A DNA stretch of 64,000 bases, taken from contig DUCN01000080.1 in the NCBI GenBank assembly GCA_012959805.1, positions 1 to 64,000 on the forward strand, written 5' to 3'. The stretch is from Myxococcales bacterium. Its GTDB lineage: Bacteria; Myxococcota_A; UBA9160; UBA4427. This document shows, in pieces, positions 21,111 to 29,833 of the stretch; position 1 is the first letter of the stretch, and every line of letters begins with the position of its first letter. Below the pieces are notes generated by a model. It was given only the letters and a program-made list of their open reading frames with translations, was not told the origin of the DNA and did no database searches. Made by a program: the position numbers and the translations under genes.

Positions 21111-22832
21111 CTAGACAGCATCCGCCAGATCGTAGTCGTCACGAAGCTGTCGCTTGAGAAATTTCCCGCTCGCATTGCGCGGGAGCTTCTCGGACGCAAT
21201 CCAGATGTATCGAGGGATCTTGTATTTGGCCAAACGCGTCGCGCAGTGGGCGCGAAGTAGATCGGCCGCGTTCTCCTCATAGCGATTCAATACGAGAACC
21301 GCGGCGACCTCTTCGCCCAGCCGATCGTCGGGAACGCCGAAGACGGCGCATTCCGTGACCAGTGGATGGTCAAAGAGCGCGGATTCGACTTCGGCGCAAT
21401 AGACGTTCTCGCCGCCGCGCAAGACCATGTCCTTGGCTCGATCGACGATGAAGATAAATCCGTCTTCGTCTACTCTGGCGATGTCGCCGGTATGGAGCCA
21501 GCCATCTGTAATGGATTCGGCCGTTTCCTCTTCCCGGTTGAGATAACCGCGAATGACCTGAGCCCCTCGCACGCATAGCTCGCCAACTTCGCCTGTGGGT
21601 ACGGTCTTTCCATCCGTATCGATGCATTTCGTATCGAAGATCGGGAGCGCAGGTCCGCAGCTCGCCGGTTTGTCGACGAAAAAGTCGGCGGAATTGGCGG
21701 TGATCACACCGCAGGTTTCGGTCATTCCATATCCAGTTCCGGGACGAGCCGTCGACACCGACTTGTCGATCTTCGAGACGAGGTCGGGTTGGAGCTGTGC
21801 CCCACCACCGCCTAACGCATTCAAGCTCGAAGTGTCTCGACTTGCAAAGTCGGGATGAGCGATCAGCTCACGCGCCATTGTGGGGACGCCGCTGAAGTTG
21901 GTGACCCGTTCGCGTTCGATCAATTCGAGCGCTCGGCCAGCCTCCCACTTGTACATGTGCACCAGCTTTCCCCCAGCCATGGTCATCCCTTGGGCGATGC
22001 AATTGTTGGCAGTCACATGAAAGAGGGGAGTGCAGATCAGCGAAGTCAGTTGGCCAGTCTTCGCGTCTCGGGAGGGAGCAGCCGGCGGCGCTCCGTCACT
22101 CGCGCGCTGCATAGCCATCGCCTGAGCCACATTCCAATAGGCGAGGCTCAGAAGATTGTTGACACATCCCCGATGGGTCAGCTGTGCGCCTTTCGGTCGC
22201 CCTGTCGTACCCGATGTATAGAAGATGCATGCGTCTTCATCCGGATCGATCGCGATCTCCGGAAGGCTTGGTTCCTCCCCGACTGGAGCCACGATGGTTG
22301 CCCAGTCGATCACGTCCAACGGCAAGGGTTCTGGGACGCGAACACCAATGATCGGATACTCGGGGATCTCGGATCGAATGGCCTGAATGCGCTGTAGGCG
22401 TTCGTGATCGCAGATCAGAATTTTAGGCTTGGCGTCGTTCATGCCATAGGCCAGCTCGGGCGCGGTCCACCAAGCATTCACACCGACTGCGGCGGCGCCC
22501 ACCGAGATCGTTGCCCAGTAGGCCAACATCCATTCGGGATAATTTCGCATGGCGATCGCGACGCGGTCGCCGGGACAGATGCCGTTTTGGACGAGCCAAT
22601 GTGCGAGCTGCGCCACTTGACGATGGGCCTGTGCATAGCTCATGTGTTCGTCTTCGTAGACGAGATAGTCGGCGTCGCCGTGGGCGGCAGAGCCAAGCCA
22701 GATTTCTCGCAGAGAGTTTGGAGCGCTTGCATAGGTTTTGACGCGAACGCCGCGAACTTCGACTTCGGCGACCTCGAAAGGCGCGCCTGGGCCCGTCAGT
22801 TCTGCTTGGACTTGTCTGAGTTCGTCGTACAT
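21111..22832 (-). CDS. Acyl-CoA synthetase (AMP-binding, ANL superfamily)
   Basis: 573-residue adenylate-forming enzyme that activates a carboxylic acid to an acyl-CoA through an acyl-AMP. P-loop-like motif IFYTSGTTGRPKGAQLTH (about 210-227), later GYGMTETCGV (A5), WLHTGDIARVDEDGF (A7/A8 hinge), RGGENVYCAEVE and catalytic Lys in LPRNASGKFLKRQL. ATG at 22832 has AGGAG 8 nt upstream. A second acyl-CoA synthetase gene lies 161 bp upstream on the same strand; both have the medium/long-chain pattern but are not close copies. Chain-length specificity cannot be assigned. Confidence 0.93.
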   Translation of the reverse strand: MYDELRQVQAELTGPGAPFEVAEVEVRGVRVKTYASAPNSLREIWLGSAAHGDADYLVYEDEHMSYAQAHRQVAQLAHWLVQNGICPGDRVAIAMRNYPEWMLAYWATISVGAAAVGVNAWWTAPELAYGMNDAKPKILICDHERLQRIQAIRSEIPEYPIIGVRVPEPLPLDVIDWATIVAPVGEEPSLPEIAIDPDEDACIFYTSGTTGRPKGAQLTHRGCVNNLLSLAYWNVAQAMAMQRASDGAPPAAPSRDAKTGQLTSLICTPLFHVTANNCIAQGMTMAGGKLVHMYKWEAGRALELIERERVTNFSGVPTMARELIAHPDFASRDTSSLNALGGGGAQLQPDLVSKIDKSVSTARPGTGYGMTETCGVITANSADFFVDKPASCGPALPIFDTKCIDTDGKTVPTGEVGELCVRGAQVIRGYLNREEETAESITDGWLHTGDIARVDEDGFIFIVDRAKDMVLRGGENVYCAEVESALFDHPLVTECAVFGVPDDRLGEEVAAVLVLNRYEENAADLLRAHCATRLAKYKIPRYIWIASEKLPRNASGKFLKRQLRDDYDLADAV

Positions 22833-22911
22833 GGATTGGGCTCCTGGTTGTATAGGCCTAGTCTGGATTTAGTCTAGGTTTGTCGAGAGGCTGGGGCGAT
22901 CGAGATTTGGA

Positions 22912-23007
22912 CTATTCATCGATGGTAAGAACGAAGCCCGCGAAGTTGATTGCGGCGAACCCAAGACCAATCCCGGCCGGGGTCTGGAACCAATCAGCGT
23001 GGGTCAT
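22912..23007 (-). CDS. Possible 31-residue membrane-type small ORF overlapping the synthetase stop
   Basis: The ATG (23005-23007) lies 11 nt before the stop of the upstream acyl-CoA synthetase and reads, in another frame, a 31-residue peptide with a soluble start (MTHADWFQTP), a hydrophobic centre (GIGLGFAAINFAGFVLTI) and a TAG stop. The overlap would give translational coupling. It looks like a single membrane segment, but its length and the lack of an independent ribosome-binding site make it uncertain. The rest of the 161-bp gap to the next synthetase shows nothing else. Confidence 0.22.
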   Translation of the reverse strand: MTHADWFQTPAGIGLGFAAINFAGFVLTIDE

Positions 23008-24640
23008 CTGTTGGCTCGCTGTCGTTCATTTCGCGTAGGACCCGCTTTAGGACCTTGCCCGATGCATTTCTCGGGATCTCATCGAGGAAGACGACATCGC
23101 GCGGAACCTTGTGTCGCGCAAGATGACTTTTGACATGCTCCTTGGCTTCATCTTCGCTGAACCGTGCACCGGGATTGAGAACGACGAAAGCGATCAGGCG
23201 CTGACCGAAGGTTTCGTCGGTGGCGCCGATGACTGCCGCTTCGAGCAACGCCGGGTGGTCCGATAGAAGATCTTCCACTTCGGAGGGAAAGACGTTCTCT
23301 CCTCCGGAAACGATCATGTCGTCATCCCGGCCTTCGACGAAGAGAAGCCCGTTTTCATCGAAGTGACCGACATCGCCGATCGACATCAAGCCGTCGAGCA
23401 TCTTCTTCGTTCCGCCACCGGTGTAGCCTTCGAATTGGAGTGAGTTGCCGACGAAGACTCGCCCGGTCGTTCCATTCGGGACGGGTCGGTCGTTGTCGTC
23501 GTAGATTCGAACCGTCGTTCCGAGGGGGGGCCGACCGGCTGTGCCCGGGGCTGCTCGAAGTTCGGCCGGCAGCGCGATCGATGTGACCGAGACTTCTGTT
23601 GATCCATACATGTTATGCAGATTGTCGCCGAAGGTGTCCATCCATCGCAAGGCGAGTTCGCCGGGTAGGGCCGAGCCGCTACAGCCGACGATGCGAAGCG
23701 AGGACGTGTCGTATTTGGCAATGATGGCGGGGTCGAGGGCGAGAATGCGATTCAGCATCACGGGCACGACGGCCATGGCGCCGACTCGATGTTTCTCGAT
23801 GTCCTGAAGTACGCGTTCCGGGTCGAAGCGACGCTGGAAGACGATCGTATTGGCGAAGAGACTCGCCATTCCAAAGTTCACTAGTCCCCAGGCGTGAAAG
23901 GTCGGCGCACAGATGAGCATCGTCTCGCCGACGCGGTAGGGCATTCTTTCGAGGAAGCCGATTGCGGTCGTGGGGTCCGAACCCGCCCCGGATCGATTGG
24001 CACCTTTAGGTGTTCCGGTCGTACCGGATGTGAGGATCGTCGAACGACCAAGCTTGTCCGGTCGCGGCGGTGCTTCGGGCGCATTTTCGCGCGCGAGATG
24101 GTCCAGCGTCGGAACGACTGGGTCCCCGTCGCACCAGGAGAGGAAGCGCTGCAGCTTGTTTGCGCCCTGATCCGCGATTTCCGTGAATTCTTCGTCGTAG
24201 ATCAGCGTGCCGGCGCCTTCGCGCTCGAGTACGTCCGCGAGTTGGGGACCAGCAAATCCGGTATTGAGATAGAGGGAGTCTGCGCCGAGAATTGCTGCGG
24301 CCGATGTCGCTTCGACGAACCCTCTGTGATTGCGCGCGAGAATGCCGACGTTATGTCCGGGACCAACGCCTGCGGCACGGAGTCCCTGGGCGATCGATAG
24401 GGTTCGTGTGCGGAGTTGCGCAAAGCTTGTCGTGCCCGAATCGTCGATGATCGCCGGTTCGGCGTCGCGGAAGAAGCGCCCGCCAAAGATGCCGGATGCC
24501 GCGCTGAGTCCAGTTTCGTGAATGCCACGCGCCATCGAGATCAGAAATCTTGGGGATAGGATGCCGACATCGCCGAGCACGCCGAGCGCGTGGGTCGAGC
24601 GTTGGATCAGGCTGCGGATTGAGGGGCGAGCTGGAGGCAT
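22994..24640 (-). CDS. Acyl-CoA synthetase (AMP-binding), FadD13-like
   Basis: 548-residue ANL enzyme. TILTSGTTGTPKGANRSG is the A3 phosphate loop, followed by MYGSTEVSVTS (A5), MSIGDVGHFDENGLLFVEGRDDD (A7-A8, no single run longer needed) and catalytic Lys in IPRNASGKVLKRVL. The N-terminal 60 residues (GILSPRFLISMARGIHETGL) are typical of mycobacterial/actinobacterial-type long-chain synthetases. ATG at 24640 chosen because AGGA lies 7 nt upstream; the frame is open to 24712. It is divergent from the GH4 gene (101 bp between starts). Probably co-transcribed with the downstream synthetase at 21111-22832. Confidence 0.92.
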   Translation of the reverse strand: MPPARPSIRSLIQRSTHALGVLGDVGILSPRFLISMARGIHETGLSAASGIFGGRFFRDAEPAIIDDSGTTSFAQLRTRTLSIAQGLRAAGVGPGHNVGILARNHRGFVEATSAAAILGADSLYLNTGFAGPQLADVLEREGAGTLIYDEEFTEIADQGANKLQRFLSWCDGDPVVPTLDHLARENAPEAPPRPDKLGRSTILTSGTTGTPKGANRSGAGSDPTTAIGFLERMPYRVGETMLICAPTFHAWGLVNFGMASLFANTIVFQRRFDPERVLQDIEKHRVGAMAVVPVMLNRILALDPAIIAKYDTSSLRIVGCSGSALPGELALRWMDTFGDNLHNMYGSTEVSVTSIALPAELRAAPGTAGRPPLGTTVRIYDDNDRPVPNGTTGRVFVGNSLQFEGYTGGGTKKMLDGLMSIGDVGHFDENGLLFVEGRDDDMIVSGGENVFPSEVEDLLSDHPALLEAAVIGATDETFGQRLIAFVVLNPGARFSEDEAKEHVKSHLARHKVPRDVVFLDEIPRNASGKVLKRVLREMNDSEPTDDPR

Positions 24641-24741
24641 CGATTTTTCCTGGGAGTAGACGATGAGTCGATCTAGCCTACGGTATCGGCGGTGGGAAGC
24701 GATTGCGACCACCGTCCCGGCCCACTCACGAGGAGCAGCTC

Positions 24742-26091
24742 ATGGCGACAAGAATCGTACTCATCGGCGCGGGCAGCGCCCAATTCGGATTCGACATGCT
24801 CGGCGATTTTTTTCAGAGCGCGGTCTTGTCGGATTGCGAAATCGTATTACACGACATCAATTCGAAGGCTCTCGAACGGGTAAGCCGCGCGGGCCAGGAA
24901 TTCATCGATGCCCGTGGACTCGGCATTCAGCTCGTCGCGACGCTGTCGCGAGAGGAGGCGCTGCTCGGGGCCGACTACTGTGTCATCGCGATCGAGGTGG
25001 GAGACCGCTTCGCGCTCTGGGAACTGGATCAGAGTGTGCCGAGGCAATTCGGCTTCAAGCAGACCTTTGGAGAGAACGGCGGTCCGGGCGGGCTCTTCCA
25101 TTCGCTTCGAATAGTGCCCCCGATTCTCGAGATCTGCGCTGACATCGAGCGGATTTGTCCCGAAGCCTGGATTTTCAACTACAGCAATCCCATGAGCCGG
25201 ATCTGTACGACGGTCCATCGCGCCTTCCCGGACCTCAAGTTCGTTGGACTTTGCCATGAGATCGCTTCACTCTATGAGCATCTGCCCGCCATCCTCGACG
25301 TTCCAATCCGAGCACTCTCGTTTCGCGCGGGTGGGCTCAATCATTTCAGCGTGTTGGTCGAGGCGAGATTCAAGGACTCGGGCAAGGACGCCTATCCCGA
25401 AATCCTCGCGAAGGCGGCGGACTATTTTGAACGTGTACCGGATATGGGAAGCGTGATGAGGCGCCTGTTCGCCGCGGATGCCGGTGGGACGGTCGAAAGT
25501 GAAGCGGAATGGAGAAGTGGTGTGAGCCCGTGGGCAGAGCGCGGCGCATTTCGTGTATTGCTCGAACGCTTTCATTGCCTTCCGATCACCACCGACAGCC
25601 ATATCGGCGAATATCTGCAGTGGGCACCTGATGCTGCGGATCATCAAGCCGTCCTCGATTTCTACACGTACTACAAGAAGTGGACTCTGCGCGGTGATCC
25701 CAAGATCAAATCGACACGAAGCGAGCGGCTGGTGAAGATCATCGAAGCGATGTTGACCGATGATCGTTACGAAGAGGCCGCAGTCAACTTGCCGAACAGG
25801 GGATTCATTTCGCAGTTGCCCGATTTTATGGTGGTCGAAGTACCTGCCTGGATCGATCGTAAGGGCGTGGAGGGAATTCGTCTCGACGCGATGCCGCAGG
25901 GATTCGCGGGCCTGTTGACGAATCAGGTGGCGGTCCACGATCTGACAGCACAGGCGATCATCGATCAGTCTCGTGATCTCGTCGCCCAGGCACTACTCGT
26001 CGATCCCACGGTGGACCAGACCAAGGCGATCGAGCCCATGATTGACGCCATGATCGAACGCCAGCCCGACTTCCTCGGTTACCTGCGTTAG
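24742..26091 (+). CDS. Glycoside hydrolase family 4 (alpha-galactosidase/glucosidase type)
   Basis: 449-residue GH4 enzyme, which hydrolyses glycosides by an NAD- and Mn-dependent redox-elimination mechanism. Rossmann start RIVLIGAGSAQFGFD binds NAD; NYSNPMSR and GLCHE supply the sugar- and Mn-binding Asn, Cys and His; GLNHF continues the site. Spacing resembles MelA/AglA. ATG at 24742 has AGGAG 6 nt upstream, so 13 open codons before it are discarded. Cytoplasmic. Together with galK-lacZ about 5 kb away it suggests use of galactosides or related sugars, although sugar specificity is not readable from sequence alone. Confidence 0.92.
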   Translation: MATRIVLIGAGSAQFGFDMLGDFFQSAVLSDCEIVLHDINSKALERVSRAGQEFIDARGLGIQLVATLSREEALLGADYCVIAIEVGDRFALWELDQSVPRQFGFKQTFGENGGPGGLFHSLRIVPPILEICADIERICPEAWIFNYSNPMSRICTTVHRAFPDLKFVGLCHEIASLYEHLPAILDVPIRALSFRAGGLNHFSVLVEARFKDSGKDAYPEILAKAADYFERVPDMGSVMRRLFAADAGGTVESEAEWRSGVSPWAERGAFRVLLERFHCLPITTDSHIGEYLQWAPDAADHQAVLDFYTYYKKWTLRGDPKIKSTRSERLVKIIEAMLTDDRYEEAAVNLPNRGFISQLPDFMVVEVPAWIDRKGVEGIRLDAMPQGFAGLLTNQVAVHDLTAQAIIDQSRDLVAQALLVDPTVDQTKAIEPMIDAMIERQPDFLGYLR

Positions 26092-26104
26092 GCGATGTAA
26101 AGAC

Positions 26105-26479
26105 TCAGCCCCTTGTCACCCTGACGACTTCGTAGCGGCCGCGTTCGCCGATGAAGCCGTTGCCGATCCAGCCGGTCAGGCTGACGACGATCGCGCCGAG
26201 AAGGGCGGATCCGAAACCTGCGATCTGGAAACCGTCGAGGAACCAGGCGGCGAGGCCGATCATTCCGGCGTTGATCACCCACAAGAAAAGACCGAGAGAG
26301 AGAAGTGTAATCGGGAGTGTTAGGACGATGGCGATCGGCCGAACGATTGCATTCACGACTCCGAGAACGAGGGCCGCCCAGACGAGCGTCGCGCCATCCT
26401 GCACAGTGATCCCATCGACGAGCATCGAAGCCGCCCAGAGTCCGGCCGCCGTGATGGCCATTCGAATCAGAAATCCCAT
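26105..26479 (-). CDS. Phage-holin-like/DUF360 (YvlD) membrane protein
   Basis: 124-residue integral membrane protein of the YvlD/DUF360 group, annotated in databases as phage holin family 4 superfamily although not phage-encoded. Four hydrophobic helices; signature VLGVVNAIVRPI followed by LTLPITLLSLGLFLWVINAG is unmistakable. Function unknown; suggested roles in envelope homeostasis. ATG at 26479 is supported by GGAGG 8 nt upstream. Convergent with the GH4 gene, 13 bp apart. Confidence 0.92.
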   Translation of the reverse strand: MGFLIRMAITAAGLWAASMLVDGITVQDGATLVWAALVLGVVNAIVRPIAIVLTLPITLLSLGLFLWVINAGMIGLAAWFLDGFQIAGFGSALLGAIVVSLTGWIGNGFIGERGRYEVVRVTRG

Positions 26480-26592
26480 ACTCAAATCCTCCTTGTGAGT
26501 TCTCACCGAATCGAAGCGCCGCCGGCTACTCGGAGTCTCGGCACAAACTTGCCGATTGCAACCCATCGCAGCTCGCGCGCAGGGGAATCGGA

Positions 26593-27030
26593 CTAGCCGT
26601 CGGAGCGTTCCCCCCGGTGGGCGCGCCAGTTCCCGCTTGGGATGCGTAGGCGGCGGTTCGGCACCCGATTGTAGAAATAGACCCAGGCCTCGACGTTATT
26701 GGGCGCGACGAGCCGAATTTGTTCGCGCAGATACAAGGACTCCATGGGCTGGTTCTCGACCACTGCTTCGAACTCATCGAGGCGCGCGAGCACCCCCCCG
26801 TCGACGATCGAATAGAGTTCACCAATCACCTGGCCCACCTCGCCGCTCCCGCCACTCTGAATGCTCCCATGTCTGAGCCCTGGATAGGAGCCGAGATCGA
26901 AGAGTTCGCCGGGGATGACCGCGGGGCTCACGTAGAGGAGGCCATCGCCCACTCCCAGTTCGCTCATGCCCCCCAGTCCCTGCATGAGCGAGCCATAGAA
27001 CGCGATCGATTCTGGCTTCCGCCCACCCAA
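26593..27030 (-). CDS. Gamma-glutamylcyclotransferase (AIG2-like) family protein
   Basis: 145-residue protein with the GGCT/AIG2 fold: substrate-loop IAFYGSLM near the N-terminus, GELYSI, and the catalytic Glu in RLDEFEAV (about 80-88). Family enzymes release 5-oxoproline from gamma-glutamyl amines or peptides; many bacterial members are uncharacterised. Start is TTG at 27030 (TTGGGTGGG), 3 nt after the stop of the START-domain gene, so translation is probably coupled. No ATG precedes the YGSL motif. Confidence 0.8.
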   Translation of the reverse strand: MGGRKPESIAFYGSLMQGLGGMSELGVGDGLLYVSPAVIPGELFDLGSYPGLRHGSIQSGGSGEVGQVIGELYSIVDGGVLARLDEFEAVVENQPMESLYLREQIRLVAPNNVEAWVYFYNRVPNRRLRIPSGNWRAHRGERSDG

Positions 27031-27033
27031 GGC

Positions 27034-27441
27034 CTAGTTGGCCCCGGAGCTTGCGACCGTCGTTTGGAGATTCGTCAAGGCTTCGAAGGGGGGCGCCACG
27101 ATGCGGAGATTGATCATCCATTGCGGGATGCCTCCGCCGGGTTCCAGATGCATGGTGAAGGCGCCGTTGGTCTTCATGTCGCGATCCGCCATCGGCCAAC
27201 GCTTTGCCATCACGAAATACGGATACGACATGTCGCCCTTACGGGCAAGCAGTTTCGACTCCGAGGTGTTCGGAAACCACGTCTTGAATCGATTCGAATC
27301 GCGAAGCAGCGCGAGGATGTTGTCGATCCCGGAATCGACGCCTGTGACGCCCTTGGATTCTTTGATTTTCGAGCCAGCCACTGGTCTCGTATAGACCTCG
27401 ATCCCGTCTTTCTCTTGATCGAGCGGCCATTGGGGTTCCAC
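27034..27441 (-). CDS. START-domain protein with internal deletion
   Basis: 135 residues resembling both ends of a bacterial START (SRPBCC) lipid-binding domain: DQEKDGIEVYTRPVAGSKIKE and FKTWFPNTSESKLLA from the first half, then HLEPGGGIPQWMIN and PFEALTNLQ from the last half. The middle of the usual domain (about 50-60 residues) is missing and the join is in frame near MADRDMKTNGAF (about residues 84-95). The start is GTG at 27441. Reading back, the frame stays open through AAPAWTVEPQW, which looks like a signal-peptide cleavage site, but no signal peptide with start codon is in frame. Likely a decaying gene, coupled to the GGCT gene downstream. Confidence 0.6.
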   Translation of the reverse strand: MEPQWPLDQEKDGIEVYTRPVAGSKIKESKGVTGVDSGIDNILALLRDSNRFKTWFPNTSESKLLARKGDMSYPYFVMAKRWPMADRDMKTNGAFTMHLEPGGGIPQWMINLRIVAPPFEALTNLQTTVASSGAN

Positions 27442-27581
27442 TGTCCAGGCCGGCGCTGCGGGGTGCTTACCATCGAAGCGCGCGCATTGATGGTCCGGCG
27501 TGCTCGCGCTCGATCGAGTGAACTTCTAACGTCCAATCAGCCCGAATTTTTTTGATCGCTTACGGTCCAAATGGAGTGTTT

Positions 27582-28388
27582 ATGTCTTCTCGACTCGAAG
27601 GAAAAGTGGCCATCATTACGGGTGCGGCTCGTGGAACTGGCGAACAGACGGCTCGGCTATTTGTCGAGGAAGGTGCTCGCGTCGTGATTGCCGATGTGCT
27701 CGAAGACGAGGGCAGGGCGGTGGCCGAGGATCTGGAGGACGCTGCGCATTTCTGTCGCCTTGATGTAACCGATGAGGCGAGTTGGGCGGAGACGATCGTT
27801 ACGACCCAAACCCATTTCGGTGCGCCAACCGTGCTTGTGAACAATGCTGGGCTTCTTCATATCCAGTCACTCGTTGAAACGAGTGCAGCAGATGTCGAGC
27901 GACTCTGGCGCGTGAATGCGCTCGGCCCTTTTCTCGGAACAAAAGCGGTGGCTTCCGCGATGCATGCCGCGGGCGGTGGGTCGATCGTCAACGTGGCGTC
28001 TGTCGATGGCCTCACGGTCAAGAACGGTCTTGCCGCCTATGCGCCAACGAAGTGGGCTCTACGCGGGCTTACGCGAGTCTCGGCGATCGAGCTGGGGCAG
28101 ATGGGCATTCGGGTGAATGTCGTTTGTCCGGAAGCGGGCGGTCCGGGGATGCGAAAAGAATTCGTTCCGGAGAACATGGATCCCATGGACACGATTGCCT
28201 TCACGCACGGCGTGATTCCGTATAATCGAGAGCGCCCGGGAATCGAGATCATTCGCGATATCGCACGCATGATCCTCTTTCTCGCCTCGGACGAGAGTCT
28301 TTCATGCACGGGTGCGGACTATCCCGTCGATGCGGGTTGGACGGCCGGCAGACGACTCAAATATCAGCCGGGCTACTCAATCGAGTGA
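27582..28388 (+). CDS. Short-chain dehydrogenase/reductase (SDR)
   Basis: 268-residue classical SDR, an NAD(P)-dependent alcohol/ketone oxidoreductase. Cofactor motif TGAARGTGEQTA (TGxxxGxG), NNAGLL, catalytic Ser in NVASVDG, and YxxxK in AAYAPTKWAL; the Asp at IADVLED suggests NAD over NADP. Similar to 3-alpha/20-beta-hydroxysteroid dehydrogenase types. ATG at 27582 follows GGAG; 10 codons upstream are open from a TTG. It sits between two degraded or unrelated genes; steroid or terpenoid alcohols are plausible substrates by family only. Confidence 0.92.
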   Translation: MSSRLEGKVAIITGAARGTGEQTARLFVEEGARVVIADVLEDEGRAVAEDLEDAAHFCRLDVTDEASWAETIVTTQTHFGAPTVLVNNAGLLHIQSLVETSAADVERLWRVNALGPFLGTKAVASAMHAAGGGSIVNVASVDGLTVKNGLAAYAPTKWALRGLTRVSAIELGQMGIRVNVVCPEAGGPGMRKEFVPENMDPMDTIAFTHGVIPYNRERPGIEIIRDIARMILFLASDESLSCTGADYPVDAGWTAGRRLKYQPGYSIE

Positions 28389-28441
28389 GGACGAATACGA
28401 GGCGTATTTCCGTCTTGACGGCCCCCCGGCATGTTCCGCGC

Positions 28442-29455
28442 TCAAAGTCTGTAGATGCGCGTTGCCGTTCCCGAGAAGAGGGCGTCCTTTTCGTCTTCTG
28501 AAAGGTCCTGAACGATCTTCTTCATTCCGTTCCAGAGGACGGGATAGGAGATCGACATCTTGTCGACGGGGAAATTGCTTTCGAACATGCATCGGTCTGG
28601 TCCGAAGCAATCGATCGTATGAAGATAGTAGCGGCGCTGCGCCGTGACGAACTCATCCGAGGTCGGTGGTGTCTCGCGGCCCATCCAGCCGAATCCATTG
28701 TCGGGCATCGCCAGGCCTCCGAGTTTGGCCACGACGTTTTCGCATCGCGCGAGCTCCGCAATGTCTTTCTTCCACTGCGCATGAACTTCTTCTCGCTTGT
28801 CGGCCCAGGGCCCGACACCCAGCGGCGTCCCAAAGTGATCGAGAACGAATTGCGTGTCTGGGACTGCCCGGGCCAGGCCGATGAAGTCCTGGATCTGATA
28901 GTGGTAGTGCCATGTGTCGTAGGTATGTCCGAGCCGGCCGAGTCGCTTGATGCCATCACGAAATTCTTTTCGGGAGTAGAGGTCGGGTCTTGCACGGCCC
29001 GTCAGCATCAGACCGTCTTCCTTCTTCGCGCTCGCACCGGCATGGCGAACTCCGCGAAAGAGGCCTTGGCTCTTGTCTTCGTGGAGGTGGACGAGTTCCT
29101 CGATCGCGTCGCCTAGCATCAGGTCGATATGCGATACGAGGGCGACAATTTGAGAGCTAGCTTCGGGACTCGAAGCGGATTTTTCTGCTTCGCCTGCGAT
29201 GAACTCGACTTCGCCGAGGGAGCGAAGATGGTCTGGTCCCTCGGATCTGTATTCGGCGCCGCACTCCATGAAGATGGTCTGCTCGACGCGATGCCCGCTT
29301 CCGGTGTCGGCCCAGAGATCATCGAGGCAATAGGGCAGTGCGCCATCCACTCCCCAGAGATGATGATGGGTGTCGATGATGCGACGTTCGGGATCGACGA
29401 TTTCTTCCTGGACGAGGTCCAGCCATTGGGGCTGGATGGATTTCGATTCGCTCAT
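28442..29455 (-). CDS. Amidohydrolase 2 family (ACMSD-like TIM-barrel hydrolase)
   Basis: 337-residue metal-dependent hydrolase or decarboxylase of the Amidohydro_2 family. First metal motif IIDTHHHLWG (HxH), barrel His in FRGVRHAG, FVLDHFG, and final Asp region DRCMFESNFPVDK, which is the family's C-terminal signature. Cytoplasmic. ATG at 29455 has GGAG 9 nt upstream. Family members hydrolyse lactones (as in L-fucono-1,5-lactonase and gluconolactonase-like enzymes) or decarboxylate aromatic acids; specificity is open. A carboxymuconolactone decarboxylase relic lies directly upstream on the same strand. Confidence 0.9.
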   Translation of the reverse strand: MSESKSIQPQWLDLVQEEIVDPERRIIDTHHHLWGVDGALPYCLDDLWADTGSGHRVEQTIFMECGAEYRSEGPDHLRSLGEVEFIAGEAEKSASSPEASSQIVALVSHIDLMLGDAIEELVHLHEDKSQGLFRGVRHAGASAKKEDGLMLTGRARPDLYSRKEFRDGIKRLGRLGHTYDTWHYHYQIQDFIGLARAVPDTQFVLDHFGTPLGVGPWADKREEVHAQWKKDIAELARCENVVAKLGGLAMPDNGFGWMGRETPPTSDEFVTAQRRYYLHTIDCFGPDRCMFESNFPVDKMSISYPVLWNGMKKIVQDLSEDEKDALFSGTATRIYRL

Positions 29456-29513
29456 GGGGTCAATCTCCGGGTTGAATTCACGGGCTCAATGAGATCGTGG
29501 GATCAAGACGATC

Positions 29514-29717
29514 TCACGATTCGTTCGCGGCCGCATCTCGCTCGTCGAACACCGCTCTCGCGATCGCCATGCCTTCGACTGCCACGGGAAAGCCACCGTA
29601 GATCGCCATGTGCATGATCAGCTCCGAGATCTCGGTTCGGTCGAGACCGTTGTCGAGGCCGCGTCGGATATGAATCTAGCGTTCGGCGAACTTCAGATTT
29701 TCTTCTGGGGTGGCCAT
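29514..29717 (-). pseudogene. Carboxymuconolactone decarboxylase family remnant with in-frame amber codon
   Basis: Minus-strand reading from ATG 29717 gives MATPEENLKFAER, then TAG (29676-29678), then IHIRRGLDNGLDRTEISE and LIMHMAIYGGFPVAVEG to a stop at 29514. The second part is the C-terminal half of a CMD/AhpD-like domain. The N-terminal half with the CxxC-bearing helices is absent, and an amber replaces what is probably Gln (CAG to TAG). Only 67 codons remain of a usual 120-130. Adjacent to the amidohydrolase and the selenoprotein gene. The remaining 116 bp to 29833 look non-coding and probably carry the selenoprotein promoter. Confidence 0.6.
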
Positions 29718-29833
29718 CGTCAGTCTCCTTTGCCCGAGTTCGGGAGGGGCAATCTTTGATAAGATCCGAAGCGAATTCAGGAATGTCGATCCGGCGAGTT
29801 GCCGGGACCGAAAGCTTCATCAGGAGACAGAGC

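Noticed and set aside
26719-27555. A 278-residue plus-strand frame
   Set aside because: Antisense to the GGCT and START genes, which carry recognisable motifs.
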